From: Hyphomonadaceae bacterium
GTDB lineage: Bacteria > Pseudomonadota > Alphaproteobacteria > Caulobacterales > Hyphomonadaceae
Reading direction: 5' to 3'
Length of the DNA: 39,931 nucleotides
Assembly (NCBI GenBank): GCA_027485145.1
Contig: JAIXRO010000178.1
Coordinates: 1 to 39,931 of the forward strand
This document shows, in pieces, positions 18,855 to 27,613 of the stretch (positions within the stretch are counted from its first letter, which is position 1; each line of letters opens with the position of its first letter). The notes under the pieces were generated by a model. It was given only the letters and a program-made list of their open reading frames with translations. It did no database searches and was not told where the DNA came from. The position numbers and the translations under genes are program-made.

Positions 18855-20330
18855 CTAATGATTGGCGGAGCGGCGCAGGAAGGCCGGAATCTCCAGATCC
18901 GCATCGTTGAACGGCGCCGGGTCCGGATGATCATCCGGCGACGAGATGATCGGCGGATTGGGGACCGGGCCCTTTGGGGACGGAGCGGAATCGTTCTGAC
19001 CCTGCGGCGCCGGGCGGCGCCATCCGAACAGGCCGGCGAAGCCGGACGAGGTCTGCGCCGACTCGCGGTGCGGCCGATCTGGCGCCGGCGGGTCGGTGCG
19101 ATCCGAAAACACGCCGGAAGACCGGGGCGGGGGGACCGCGGGATGACGCGGCGGTGTCACGATTTTCGGGCGCGCCTCGGAGGCGAAGTCCTGTTCGTAG
19201 GCCTGTGTCTGCAGGGCGATTTCAGCGGCGTCCGCGACGTCTTCCTCGATTTCCTCAACGGCGGGCGCGGGCTCGGAAACATCGGCCTGCACCGGCATCG
19301 CCGGGGCGAGTTCGGGCTCGGGTTCAGGTGCCGGCGCGCGCTGGATGACCGGAGGGTTGATCGGCACGGCGATGGGAAGGCGGCGCGCGGCTGCGTCGAG
19401 CCCCGCGGCCACAACCGACACGCGGATACGGCCTTCGAGGCTGGCATCGAAGGCCGAGCCGAGGATGATGTTCGCGTTCGGATCGACTTCTCGGCGCACT
19501 TCGTTGGCGGCCTCGTCGAGTTCGAACAGCGTCATGTCGTAGCCGCCGGTGATGTTCACCAGCACGCCCTTGGCGCCCTTGATGGTGACGTCGTCAAGCA
19601 GGGGATTGTCAATCGCCTGGCGCGCCGCTTCGAGGGCGCGCGCCGGTCCGGTGGCCTCGCCCATGCCCATCAGCGCAGTACCCATACCGCGCATGATCGT
19701 GCTGACATCGGCAAAGTCGAGGTTGATCAGGCCGGGCATCACGATCAGGTCGGTGATGCCGCGCACGCCCGAATAGAGCACATCGTCGGCCATCCGGAAT
19801 GCCTGGGCGAAGGTCGTCTTGTCATTGGCGATGCGGAAAAGGTTCTGGTTCGGTACTACGATCATCGTATCGACATGGCCGCGGATCCTGGCGATGCCGT
19901 CTTCGGCAAGGCGCATCCGGTGCGTGCCTTCGAAACCGAAGGGCTTGGTGATCACGGCGATGGTGAGGATGCCCATTTCCTGCGCCGCGCGCGCGATGAT
20001 CGGGGCGGCGCCTGTGCCGGTGCCGCCGCCGAGGCCGGCAGCAATGAACAACATGTGGGCGCCTTCGATACAGGCGCGAATCTCATCGATGGATTCCTCC
20101 GCGGCGCGGGCACCGATATCCGGGCGGGCGCCGGCGCCGAGGCCGGAAGTCGTTCCCAGGCCGAGCTGCAAGCGGTGATCGGCGCGTGAACGCGACAGAG
20201 CCTGGGCGTCGGTATTGGCGGCAATGAACTCGACGCCCTGCAGGTTCGCCTCGATCATGTTGTTGATCGCGTTGCCGCCGGCACCGCCGACGCCGCATAC
20301 GAGGATCCGTGGCTTAAGTTCCTGGGTCAT
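18855..20330 (-). CDS. ftsZ: Cell division tubulin homologue FtsZ
   Basis: FtsZ is the GTPase that forms the division ring. The 491-residue product has the tubulin-like core with [15 protein letters not shown] at the start, the GTP-binding [12 protein letters not shown], and the T7-loop region [15 protein letters not shown] that completes the catalytic site of the next subunit. From about residue 320 comes a long Pro/Glu/Ala-rich linker, followed by the C-terminal peptide [10 protein letters not shown], the docking site for FtsA and other partners. The linker makes it longer than E. coli FtsZ, as expected in alphaproteobacteria. ftsA lies 106 bases upstream; a CtrA-type box is in that gap. 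Confidence 0.97.
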   Translation of the reverse strand: MTQELKPRILVCGVGGAGGNAINNMIEANLQGVEFIAANTDAQALSRSRADHRLQLGLGTTSGLGAGARPDIGARAAEESIDEIRACIEGAHMLFIAAGLGGGTGTGAAPIIARAAQEMGILTIAVITKPFGFEGTHRMRLAEDGIARIRGHVDTMIVVPNQNLFRIANDKTTFAQAFRMADDVLYSGVRGITDLIVMPGLINLDFADVSTIMRGMGTALMGMGEATGPARALEAARQAIDNPLLDDVTIKGAKGVLVNITGGYDMTLFELDEAANEVRREVDPNANIILGSAFDASLEGRIRVSVVAAGLDAAARRLPIAVPINPPVIQRAPAPEPEPELAPAMPVQADVSEPAPAVEEIEEDVADAAEIALQTQAYEQDFASEARPKIVTPPRHPAVPPPRSSGVFSDRTDPPAPDRPHRESAQTSSGFAGLFGWRRPAPQGQNDSAPSPKGPVPNPPIISSPDDHPDPAPFNDADLEIPAFLRRSANH

Positions 20331-20405
20331 GGCGCCTCAATCTGGGTCTGCATTGGCCGGGGTCTGGCGTCTGCGGGCTTGAGTGGCGAGAATGCGCCTG
20401 CGCCG

Positions 20406-20420
20406 CTAAAAAACGCTTAA
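20406..20420 (-). promoter_or_regulatory. CtrA-type box upstream of ftsZ
   Basis: Read on the minus strand it is TTAA-GCGTTTT-TTAG, one base away from the full TTAA-N7-TTAA consensus. It lies 75-90 bases ahead of the ftsZ start codon, in the only sizeable gap inside the ddl-ftsQ-ftsA-ftsZ run. CtrA represses ftsZ in Caulobacter crescentus. Confidence 0.5.
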
Positions 20421-20436
20421 GTGAGGGACTGCGGCG

Positions 20437-21747
20437 TCAGAAATTTTCTTTCAGCCAGAACAGACCTTCGCTGAACCATCCCCGGCTGTTGCCGCCTTCC
20501 GTTTCTGATGACGACGCGCCAGCCCGCGCGACGTCCGTGAACCCCAAGTCCGGGTAGAGTAGCAAACCGGAAACCGTTGAAAAAGCGGGCGTTGCCAGCT
20601 GTTCGCCTAAAGTTTCAGCAAGGACCGGCCGGCCCAGGCGGATTGGCATTTTCAGGATGCGGCCGGCGACTTCGCGCACGCCGGGCAGCTGGCTTGCGCC
20701 GCCGGTCAGCACCACGCGCTGAGGAAGCACCGAGCGGACATCGCTGCGCGCCAGCATGGCCTGGACGAGTTCGAAGGTTTCCTCGATGCGCGGCGCGATG
20801 ATGCGGGCGATTTCGGCGCGTTCGAGCTTCGAGGCGTGCAGCCGGCCATCATCCCCAAGCCGGGGGACTTCGATGCGCTCTGACAGGCTCGGGCCGTTCA
20901 GGTCCGCCGTGCCATAGACATGCTTGAGGCGCTCGGCGGCGGCAAAGGTCGTGCCGATGCCTTGCGCGATGTCAGAGGTCACGTGCGCGCCGCCGGCGGG
21001 CACGAGCCCCAGCCAGGCGGGTGAGCCGTGGAGGTAGACCGAAACAGCGGTGACGCCGGAGCCGAGATCGATACAGACGGCGCCGTTCTCGATCTCGTCT
21101 TCGATCAGCGTTCCCGCGCCGCTGGCGATGGCCGACGGCACCAGTTGCCGAACGCCGAGATGCGCGCGGCCCACGCACTCAATCAGGTTCTTGACGATCG
21201 CCCGGGGCGCCGAGACGACGGCCATGGTCAGGCTCAGCTGTCCCGCAATCATGCCGACCGGCTGGCGCACACGGCCAGCCGCGCGGTCGATCGTGTAGAC
21301 GATCGGCCATGCCGACAAGATTTCGTTGTTGCGGTGGGCGGGTGAGTGGGCGGCGTTGAAGAGGATCTGCGCATGCAGACGACGCACGTCCTTCGCCGTC
21401 ACGGCTCGCCCGCCGGTGTCGATGGAGGAACTGACGAGGCGCGAACTGAGCGACGGACCGGTGATGCCCAGGATGACTTCGGTGATCGGCTCGCCCGCTT
21501 CGCGTTCGGCGTCCTCGACGGCGAGCCGGATAGAGCGCTCGAGGCCTTCCATGTCGGTAATGGTGCCGCCGGTGAAGCCGCGTGTCGGATGCCGGCCACC
21601 GCCAAGGATCGCCATGCGCCGGGGATTGTCCGTATCCGGACGGGCAATCAGGCAGGTCGTCTTCAGGCAGCCGATGTCGAGCGCAGCGACCGTGCTGCCC
21701 GGGCGGCCCTGAATGCGGGCAGGGCGCTTCGGTACCGGGTCGGACAT
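20437..21747 (-). CDS. ftsA: Cell division protein FtsA
   Basis: FtsA is an actin-like ATPase that tethers FtsZ to the membrane. The 436-residue product has the actin-fold phosphate motif VAALDIGCLKTTCLIA, the SHS2-type domain 1C region around RSIRLAVEDAEREAGEPITEVILGITGP, the second phosphate strand AVCIDLGSGVTAVSVYLHG, and the adenosine motif VVLTGGASQLPGVREVAGRIL. It ends in an amphipathic helix GWFSEGLFWLKENF that should bind the membrane. Its start overlaps the ftsQ stop (TGATG), implying coupled translation. Confidence 0.96.
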   Translation of the reverse strand: MSDPVPKRPARIQGRPGSTVAALDIGCLKTTCLIARPDTDNPRRMAILGGGRHPTRGFTGGTITDMEGLERSIRLAVEDAEREAGEPITEVILGITGPSLSSRLVSSSIDTGGRAVTAKDVRRLHAQILFNAAHSPAHRNNEILSAWPIVYTIDRAAGRVRQPVGMIAGQLSLTMAVVSAPRAIVKNLIECVGRAHLGVRQLVPSAIASGAGTLIEDEIENGAVCIDLGSGVTAVSVYLHGSPAWLGLVPAGGAHVTSDIAQGIGTTFAAAERLKHVYGTADLNGPSLSERIEVPRLGDDGRLHASKLERAEIARIIAPRIEETFELVQAMLARSDVRSVLPQRVVLTGGASQLPGVREVAGRILKMPIRLGRPVLAETLGEQLATPAFSTVSGLLLYPDLGFTDVARAGASSSETEGGNSRGWFSEGLFWLKENF

Positions 21748-22628
21748 CAGGTCTTCTCGGCGGCTCCGCTAACCGGTTCGGCGGCAGGCGCGGGGGCGGG
21801 GGCCTGCGCCAGGCGGAGATAGACGCGGCCGGCGCTGCGCAGGTCGATCATCTCGAGCGGGCGCTGGGTCAGCGCCGTGCGGACCTGAAGCTTCGCGAGC
21901 CGCTCGATGGCGGGCTCCAGCGTTGTGTCTTCCGGCAGGCGCACAGTCACGCCGTTGATGAAGCGCATGTCCCAGCGGCGGTCTGATATCCGGGTGGCAA
22001 CCGCCACGCGGCCGTTGATGTCCGGCGCAGATGCGAGGGCCGCTGCCAGTTGCGGGGCCGCTTCGGGTGCGCCCTGGCCAGCGAGGCGCAGGAGATCCGG
22101 ATGATCTTCGGCATGTGCGCCCGGCAGGACGCGGCCCATCCCGTCGACAACCTGCCACTGCCGGCCGTCATGCCAGAGGGCAACCGGGTCAGCGGCGTCG
22201 GCGAGAATCACGATCTGGCCCGGCCAGAGGCGGTGCACGCGCACGTTCAGCACCTTGCTGGTGCTCTCGACGCGGTTCTTGATCAGGTGCGGATCGGCGC
22301 GGAACATGTTCTCGCCGGGCTCGATCATCGCGGCGGCGCGCACTTCCTCGGCGAGGCCCGGATTGTCTTCGAGGCCAAGCACCGAGACGTCTTCGACGTC
22401 GATGCCGATAACGCGCGAGGTGTCGTCCATGAAGCCGCCGAAACGGGTGCCGATCTGCGACATGGACCCGCCCATCCAGGCCGCGGTCGCAACCAGAATC
22501 GCGATCAGCATCACGACGCCGAAGATGACCGACGAGACGCGGACTTCCTCGCCGGTGGCTTCATCGATGATGGTGGCGGGCCGGCGGCGGCCGGAGGGCA
22601 CCGTCTGGTTGCGCTCTATCTTTGGCAT
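21747..22628 (-). CDS. ftsQ: Cell division protein FtsQ
   Basis: FtsQ links cytoplasmic and periplasmic divisome parts. The 293-residue product has a basic cytoplasmic tail, one membrane helix at about residues 34-56 ([21 protein letters not shown]), a POTRA domain ([27 protein letters not shown]) and an FtsQ/DivIB beta domain ([27 protein letters not shown]). A Pro/Ala tail ends the protein. It overlaps ddl by 13 bases upstream and ftsA by one base downstream. Confidence 0.93.
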   Translation of the reverse strand: MPKIERNQTVPSGRRRPATIIDEATGEEVRVSSVIFGVVMLIAILVATAAWMGGSMSQIGTRFGGFMDDTSRVIGIDVEDVSVLGLEDNPGLAEEVRAAAMIEPGENMFRADPHLIKNRVESTSKVLNVRVHRLWPGQIVILADAADPVALWHDGRQWQVVDGMGRVLPGAHAEDHPDLLRLAGQGAPEAAPQLAAALASAPDINGRVAVATRISDRRWDMRFINGVTVRLPEDTTLEPAIERLAKLQVRTALTQRPLEMIDLRSAGRVYLRLAQAPAPAPAAEPVSGAAEKT

Positions 22629-23524
22629 GAGGCGTCCTCGATCATCCAGGCCACGAGATCCACGAAACTCATGCCCAGGTATGCGGCCTGCTCGGGAACG
22701 AGCGAGGTGGGCGTCATGCCGGGTTGGGTGTTGGTTTCGAGGATCACGAGCCGGTCCTTCTTTTCATCGTAACGGAAGTCCGAGCGTGTCGCCCCGCGGC
22801 AGCCGAGTGCGAGGTGAGCCTTGAGCGATGCGTCCATCGCTGCCTGGGTCACGTGCGCGGGCAGATCCGCGGGGATCACATGCTGCGATCCACCAGCCGC
22901 GTATTTTGCATCAAAATCGTAATAGTCTCTTAAGGTGGTGATCTCGGTGACCGCGAGAGCGCGGTCGCCGAGGACGGCGACGGTGAGTTCGCGGCCGGGG
23001 ATGTACTCTTCGGCCATCAAATAGTCGCCGTAGCGCCATTGCGGGCCGGTCAGTTCCTGCGGCGGGCTGTTGGTGCCTTCGCGCACGATCAGGACACCGA
23101 AGCTTGAGCCCTCGTTGACCGGCTTGATGACATAGGGCGGCTTGAGGGCGTGTTCGGCCGCAGCTTCGGCGCGGGTCACGCGGCGGTCTTCCGCCACATC
23201 AAGGCCAACCGAACGGTAAACGGCCTTGGATTTCAGCTTGTCCATCGCCAGCGCCGAGGCGAGTACGCCGGAATGGGAGTAGGGCAGCCCCATGATTTCC
23301 AGCAGGCCCTGAACGCAGCCGTCTTCGCCCCAGGGGCCGTGCAGGCCGTTGAGCACGGCGTCGGGCTTTGCATCTGCCAGCTGGCGGGCAAGGTCGCGCG
23401 TGGCATCGATCTCGGCGACGTCATAGCCGCCCTGACGCGCTGCCTCGGCCATCTGCTTGCCGGAAGAAAGCGAAACCGGCCGTTCCGAAGACCAACCGCC
23501 GTAAATCACCGCCACCCGTTTCAT
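22616..23524 (-). CDS. ddl: D-alanine--D-alanine ligase
   Basis: Ddl joins two D-alanines for the peptidoglycan pentapeptide using ATP. The 302-residue product has the preATP-grasp start [19 protein letters not shown], the ATP-grasp part around [14 protein letters not shown] and [18 protein letters not shown], and the metal and substrate site [33 protein letters not shown]. The ATG at 23524 follows an AAGGAGG sequence, so it is favoured over an upstream start at 23614. It is the first gene of the ddl-ftsQ-ftsA-ftsZ run. Confidence 0.96.
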   Translation of the reverse strand: MKRVAVIYGGWSSERPVSLSSGKQMAEAARQGGYDVAEIDATRDLARQLADAKPDAVLNGLHGPWGEDGCVQGLLEIMGLPYSHSGVLASALAMDKLKSKAVYRSVGLDVAEDRRVTRAEAAAEHALKPPYVIKPVNEGSSFGVLIVREGTNSPPQELTGPQWRYGDYLMAEEYIPGRELTVAVLGDRALAVTEITTLRDYYDFDAKYAAGGSQHVIPADLPAHVTQAAMDASLKAHLALGCRGATRSDFRYDEKKDRLVILETNTQPGMTPTSLVPEQAAYLGMSFVDLVAWMIEDASCQR

Positions 23525-23671
23525 GCGACCTCCTTCTGAGATGTGTCCCGCGCTTGTTCTTCCTTGATGGAATGCTGCGGTGAACAGCAGCTTAAAGATC
23601 AGCGCGGGGCGCATGTCCGGCGCGATTGCGGCGGATTACAGAAATATCATCCAGACACGGCGATTATGGAT

Positions 23672-23689
23672 TGACTACATACATAGTCA
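23672..23689. promoter_or_regulatory. 18-base inverted repeat upstream of the receptor gene
   Basis: TGACTA and TAGTCA flank CATACA, a perfect inverted repeat. It overlaps a TTGACT hexamer (23671-23676) that could serve as a -35 box and lies 91 bases upstream of the receptor start. The lack of a strong -10 17 bases downstream makes the promoter uncertain, but it is a good operator candidate between the divergent ddl and receptor genes. Confidence 0.4.
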
Positions 23690-23779
23690 TTGTTGATAAG
23701 CGGTAAGTCGATAGCGAAAAACGGCAAACTTCTCCGGCTCACAACGAGCCTGGTGGCGTGCCCAAGGGGAGAAAATGAC

Positions 23780-25846
23780 ATGCCGTTGCAACGATTCCTG
23801 ATGAGCGGCGTGGCTGCCCTAGTGCTGGCGGGGCAATTTGCGGCGGGCGCGGAGACGTCTGATGCGCCGATCGAGAGCGAAACGAACCGTACCGTCTTCG
23901 CGCCGAGCGACTTCGAGCAGTTCGCGCCCCAGACGGCGCTCGACATGGTCCGCCGGGTACCGGGCTTCGCAATCCAGAGCGACGACACCGGCAATCGCGG
24001 CTTCGGCCAGGCCCGGGGCAACGTCCTGATTGACGGGCAGCGCGTTTCGGCGAAGTCGAATGGTGCGGAAGTGGCGCTCGGCCGGATCGGGGTCGCCCGG
24101 GTGGTGCGCATCGAGGTGCTGGACGGAAACCAGACCGACATCGCCGGCCTGTCCGGCAAGGTTGTAAATGTCGTCACCGATGGGAAGAGCGCGCTGGATG
24201 GCACCTGGCGGTACAAGGTGCGGATCCGCGAAAACCTCCCGCCCTCGTTCGACGAGTTCAATGTGACCCTGTCCGGCGCCGAGGGGGACCTCAGCTGGAC
24301 GCTCGAAGCGGGCAGCGCGCCGGAGCGGGGCGCGAATGCCGGCTGGCGCGACATCTTTAACGGCGCGGGCGGGCTGATCGAGCGGCGCGACGAGGACTTC
24401 ACGTTCGTGGCGGATGTGATCTCCGCATCGGGGTCGGCCGCGTGGAAGCCTGCCAGCGGCCTTGTGGCAAACCTCAACGCCAGTGCCGTCGTCTTTGAAG
24501 CGGACCAGAAGCAGGTGTCCAAGACATTCCCGGTCGGCGGGCCGGAGGGGCGGCGCTTTTTCACCGGCTCTGAAGATGAGTGGGGCGGGGAAGTTGGCGG
24601 CGATCTCGAATTCGGTTTCGGGCCGGGCAAGCTGAAATTCATCAGCCTCGCCCGCCACGAACACAGCCCGTTCGTGGACCGGTTCGAACTCGGCAACCTC
24701 GACGGCACGAACCTGTTTGACCAGCGCTTCCTGCAGACGATCGATGAAGGCGAATACATCCTGCGCAGCGAGTATTCCCTGCCGACCGGGGAGGGCACGG
24801 ACTGGCAGATATCGGCTGAAGGCGCCTTCAATTTCCTCGAAGCGGAAAGCCAGCTGTTCGAAGGCGTGGGCGGTGCTCCGCTCACGGAAGTTCCGCTGGA
24901 CCTGTCCAACTCCCGTGTCGAAGAACGGCGAGGTGAGGTCATCCTCACACACGGTCGGCAGTTGTCGCCGAAGCTCAGCCTCCAGGTATCAGCGGGCGCC
25001 GAATACTCCGAGCTGTCGCAGACAGGCGACGCGGAGAATGTCCGCAGCTTCACGCGGCCGAAAGGCACGGCGAGCCTGTCCTGGCAACAGAGCGAAACGC
25101 TGAAACTCGTGACCAAGGTTGAGCGGCGCGTGGGGCAGCTCGATTTTTTCGACTTCATTTCGTCCGTGAACCTCGAGGCCGAGAACGGACAGGGCGGCAA
25201 TCCCGAGATCGTGCCGAACCAGTCCTGGCGACTGAACCTCGAAGCGCAGAAGGATTTCAAGGATTGGGGCGCATCGACGGTCCGCGCGATTTTCGTGGAG
25301 CTTGAGGACGTGGTGGACCAGGTGCCCATCGGCACCGGGTCTGGCCCCGGCAATATCGACAGTGGAACGCTGTTCGGGATCGCGACGGAAACTACGTTGA
25401 AACTTGAGAAAGCGGGTTTCAAGGGCGCGGAGCTGACATTCACCGGCAGCTATTATGATACTGAGGTGGACGATCCGGTCACGGGCCAGCGGCGCGCGAT
25501 CAATGGCCATCAGATCTTCGAGTATGAGGCTGAGCTCAGGCAGGATGTTCCGAACACGGATTGGGCCTGGGGCGTCGTGATCGAAGGTTTCAAACAGGAG
25601 CCGGAATACCAGATTTCGCAGATTGCACTCGGCAGCAACGAACCTGCCTTTTCGCTGGCTTATCTCGAACACAAGAACATCGGCGGCCTGACCGGCACGG
25701 TCGCCCTGGGCAACCTGTTCAACCAGCGCGACAAGTTCTGGCGCGAGACCTATGCGCCGGACCGCAACGGCGCCCTTGTCCGGTCCGAGAAGTATGCGCG
25801 CGCGTTCGGCCCGATCTTTACGATAGAGCTGAAGGGTACGTTCTAG
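23780..25846 (+). CDS. TonB-dependent-receptor-like outer membrane protein
   Basis: The 688-residue product has a signal peptide ([20 protein letters not shown]...), a plug-domain stretch ([36 protein letters not shown], with [12 protein letters not shown]), and a long region of alternating strands that ends in [14 protein letters not shown]-terminal Phe is typical of outer membrane barrels. No TonB box is clear to me, so active transport is inferred. The substrate is unknown. ATG 23780 follows a GGGGAG ribosome binding site. It lies between ddl and murB on the opposite strand, its stop sharing the CTAG with that of murB. Confidence 0.82.
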   Translation: MPLQRFLMSGVAALVLAGQFAAGAETSDAPIESETNRTVFAPSDFEQFAPQTALDMVRRVPGFAIQSDDTGNRGFGQARGNVLIDGQRVSAKSNGAEVALGRIGVARVVRIEVLDGNQTDIAGLSGKVVNVVTDGKSALDGTWRYKVRIRENLPPSFDEFNVTLSGAEGDLSWTLEAGSAPERGANAGWRDIFNGAGGLIERRDEDFTFVADVISASGSAAWKPASGLVANLNASAVVFEADQKQVSKTFPVGGPEGRRFFTGSEDEWGGEVGGDLEFGFGPGKLKFISLARHEHSPFVDRFELGNLDGTNLFDQRFLQTIDEGEYILRSEYSLPTGEGTDWQISAEGAFNFLEAESQLFEGVGGAPLTEVPLDLSNSRVEERRGEVILTHGRQLSPKLSLQVSAGAEYSELSQTGDAENVRSFTRPKGTASLSWQQSETLKLVTKVERRVGQLDFFDFISSVNLEAENGQGGNPEIVPNQSWRLNLEAQKDFKDWGASTVRAIFVELEDVVDQVPIGTGSGPGNIDSGTLFGIATETTLKLEKAGFKGAELTFTGSYYDTEVDDPVTGQRRAINGHQIFEYEAELRQDVPNTDWAWGVVIEGFKQEPEYQISQIALGSNEPAFSLAYLEHKNIGGLTGTVALGNLFNQRDKFWRETYAPDRNGALVRSEKYARAFGPIFTIELKGTF

Positions 25847-26775
25847 AGAGCCTGCAGGCGGCCGATCCGGCGCACTTCCCAGCGCAGGCTCACGCCGGAA
25901 TGCTCCAGCACGCGGGCGCGGACGAGTTCGCCAAGGGCTTCGAGGTCCGCGGCGGTCGCGTCGCCCGTGTTGATCAGGAAATTGCAGTGCATGGGCGAGA
26001 CCTGTGCGCCCCCGACCCTGAGGCCCCGGCAACCGGCCGCGTCGATCAGTTTCCAGGCGGAACGCTGGTCGGGCGTGCCGGGAGGATCGGGATTGGCAAA
26101 GGTCGAACCGGAGGTTTTCTCGCGGATCGGCTGGGTTTCGGCTCGGCGCGCTTGAAGCGCATCGATGGCCGAAGAGATTTCCGCCGCTTCCGCGGTACCG
26201 GTGGCAGACAGCACAAGCCGGGTCACGATGAAATCGTCCGGCAGATCGGTATGCCGGTAGGTGAACGCGACCGGCGTGTAGCCCGGGCCATAGGTGCGCC
26301 GTTCGCCGCTGCGGGTGACGCCTTCGAGGCGGACGAGCACATCCTTCAGTTCGCGTCCGTAGCAGCCGGCATTCGTGCGTGTCGCCCCGCCGAGCGAACC
26401 TGGAATGCCGGAGAGGAATTCGAGACCGGTCAGGCCGTGTTTCGCCGCGGCTTTGGCAACCGCCAGATCGAGGGCGCCCGCGCCGGCCGTCAGCTCCAGC
26501 TCCCCGGTCTTCATCACTTCGCCCCAGGCTCGTCCCATCAGCCGGATGACGACGCCCGGAATGCCACCATCCCGCACGATCAGGTTCGAGCCAACACCCA
26601 GGGCCGTCACCGGGACGGCGGGATCCAGCCCGGCGAGAAACGCGGCGAGATCGGCTTCATCTTCCGGAAGGAACAGCACATCCGCCGAACCGCCCACACG
26701 AAACCATGTGTAGGGCGCCAGCGCCGCATGCTCGATGAGCTTGCCCCGGACGGGCGGAAGGGACGGGCGTGTCAT
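25843..26775 (-). CDS. murB: UDP-N-acetylmuramate dehydrogenase
   Basis: MurB reduces UDP-N-acetylenolpyruvylglucosamine with NADPH and FAD in peptidoglycan synthesis. The 310-residue product has the FAD-binding start [59 protein letters not shown], the catalytic SGSTFANP (Ser as proton donor), and the C-terminal [21 protein letters not shown] with the conserved Glu. It is a type IIa-like enzyme by length. In related genomes murC usually lies directly upstream; here that position holds an EF-hand protein. Confidence 0.96.
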   Translation of the reverse strand: MTRPSLPPVRGKLIEHAALAPYTWFRVGGSADVLFLPEDEADLAAFLAGLDPAVPVTALGVGSNLIVRDGGIPGVVIRLMGRAWGEVMKTGELELTAGAGALDLAVAKAAAKHGLTGLEFLSGIPGSLGGATRTNAGCYGRELKDVLVRLEGVTRSGERRTYGPGYTPVAFTYRHTDLPDDFIVTRLVLSATGTAEAAEISSAIDALQARRAETQPIREKTSGSTFANPDPPGTPDQRSAWKLIDAAGCRGLRVGGAQVSPMHCNFLINTGDATAADLEALGELVRARVLEHSGVSLRWEVRRIGRLQAL

Positions 26776-26835
26776 GGGTACCAGCGGGTCGCCCGCCAGA
26801 CCGGAGGTGTCAAGACGGAGGTTTGGCTTCGGGCG

Positions 26836-27396
26836 CTAGTTGCTATCGGCGCCGATCCGATCGGGCGGCGGACCCGGCGGAGGGCCCCGACGCTGGCCCC
26901 GCTCAGGTTTCGGATCGGGGGCCGAGAGATTGGCGATCTCGATGACACCCCGGTCGTCCTGATAATTGGTTGCCAGCTCGGCGATGACGGCCCGGAATTC
27001 CTCGAATGTGACGACGCGGTCGAGATTCGGGTCGAACCGTACGGGGTTGGCAAGCGTGTCGTCCCGCGTCGGCAGGTCTGCGGCCCAATCCTGCTGTTCC
27101 AGCGCGCCCAACTGACCATCGGCATTCGCATCGGCGATCAGAAAAGCGGCACGTGTGCCCGAAGTGAGTTCTTCAGCGGAGATGCGGCCGTCGGCATTTG
27201 CATCGAAGCTGGCAAACAGACCGCCGCCGGGCACAAGCCGGTCGAGATTGCGCTGGGCCGGCGCCGAATCGGGCTTCACGAGACCCTGTCCGGGCAGGCG
27301 AACCAGCTCGTCTGTATCGCCCTCCGCCTGGGCGAATACAGGTGAGGCTGCCAAAAGGGCGGCGGCGAGCAGAACGGTCGGCAGGGCGCGGCGCAT
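26836..27396 (-). CDS. Secreted EF-hand calcium-binding protein
   Basis: The 186-residue product has a signal peptide ending at about AQA and three EF-hand loops: DANADGRISAEE, DANADGQLGALE and DPNLDRVVTFEE, each with Asp/Asn/Glu ligands at the standard positions. The C-terminal 30 residues are Pro/Arg-rich (RGQRRGPPPGPPPDR), possibly disordered. It is likely periplasmic and binds calcium. No partner is evident. It lies 60 bases upstream of murB on the same strand and divergent from divL, with which it shares the CtrA-box-bearing gap. Confidence 0.88.
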   Translation of the reverse strand: MRRALPTVLLAAALLAASPVFAQAEGDTDELVRLPGQGLVKPDSAPAQRNLDRLVPGGGLFASFDANADGRISAEELTSGTRAAFLIADANADGQLGALEQQDWAADLPTRDDTLANPVRFDPNLDRVVTFEEFRAVIAELATNYQDDRGVIEIANLSAPDPKPERGQRRGPPPGPPPDRIGADSN

Positions 27397-27508
27397 GGAT
27401 CGTTATCTCCTCAGGCTTGCCAGAGTATACCCTAGGCGGGTGTGGCGCTTTTGCAACATGCGGATACAGCGCCTGAACGCCGCTTGAACGAGACCCGCCC
27501 CCCACGCG

Positions 27509-27523
27509 TTAACCGCGCCTTAA
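27509..27523 (+). promoter_or_regulatory. Perfect CtrA-type box upstream of divL
   Basis: TTAA-CCGCGCC-TTAA matches the TTAA-N7-TTAA CtrA consensus fully. A third TTAAC follows at 27542 and a GANTC methylation-type site (GAGTC) at 27563. The box is about 91 bases ahead of the divL start and could also act on the divergent EF-hand gene. Confidence 0.6.
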
Positions 27524-27613
27524 CGCTCGCGGCGTCATTCGTTAACCGTTATAAACGTGTTCGAGTCGCGCTCGTTGGGTGCGGTGATCCGCGCATGGAA
27601 AGGCGGCTGTCCG

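Noticed and set aside
23647..25443. 598-codon minus-strand frame opposite the receptor gene
   Set aside because: It is Ser/Pro/Arg-rich shadow sequence. The plus frame has a signal peptide, plug-like region and a C-terminal Phe.
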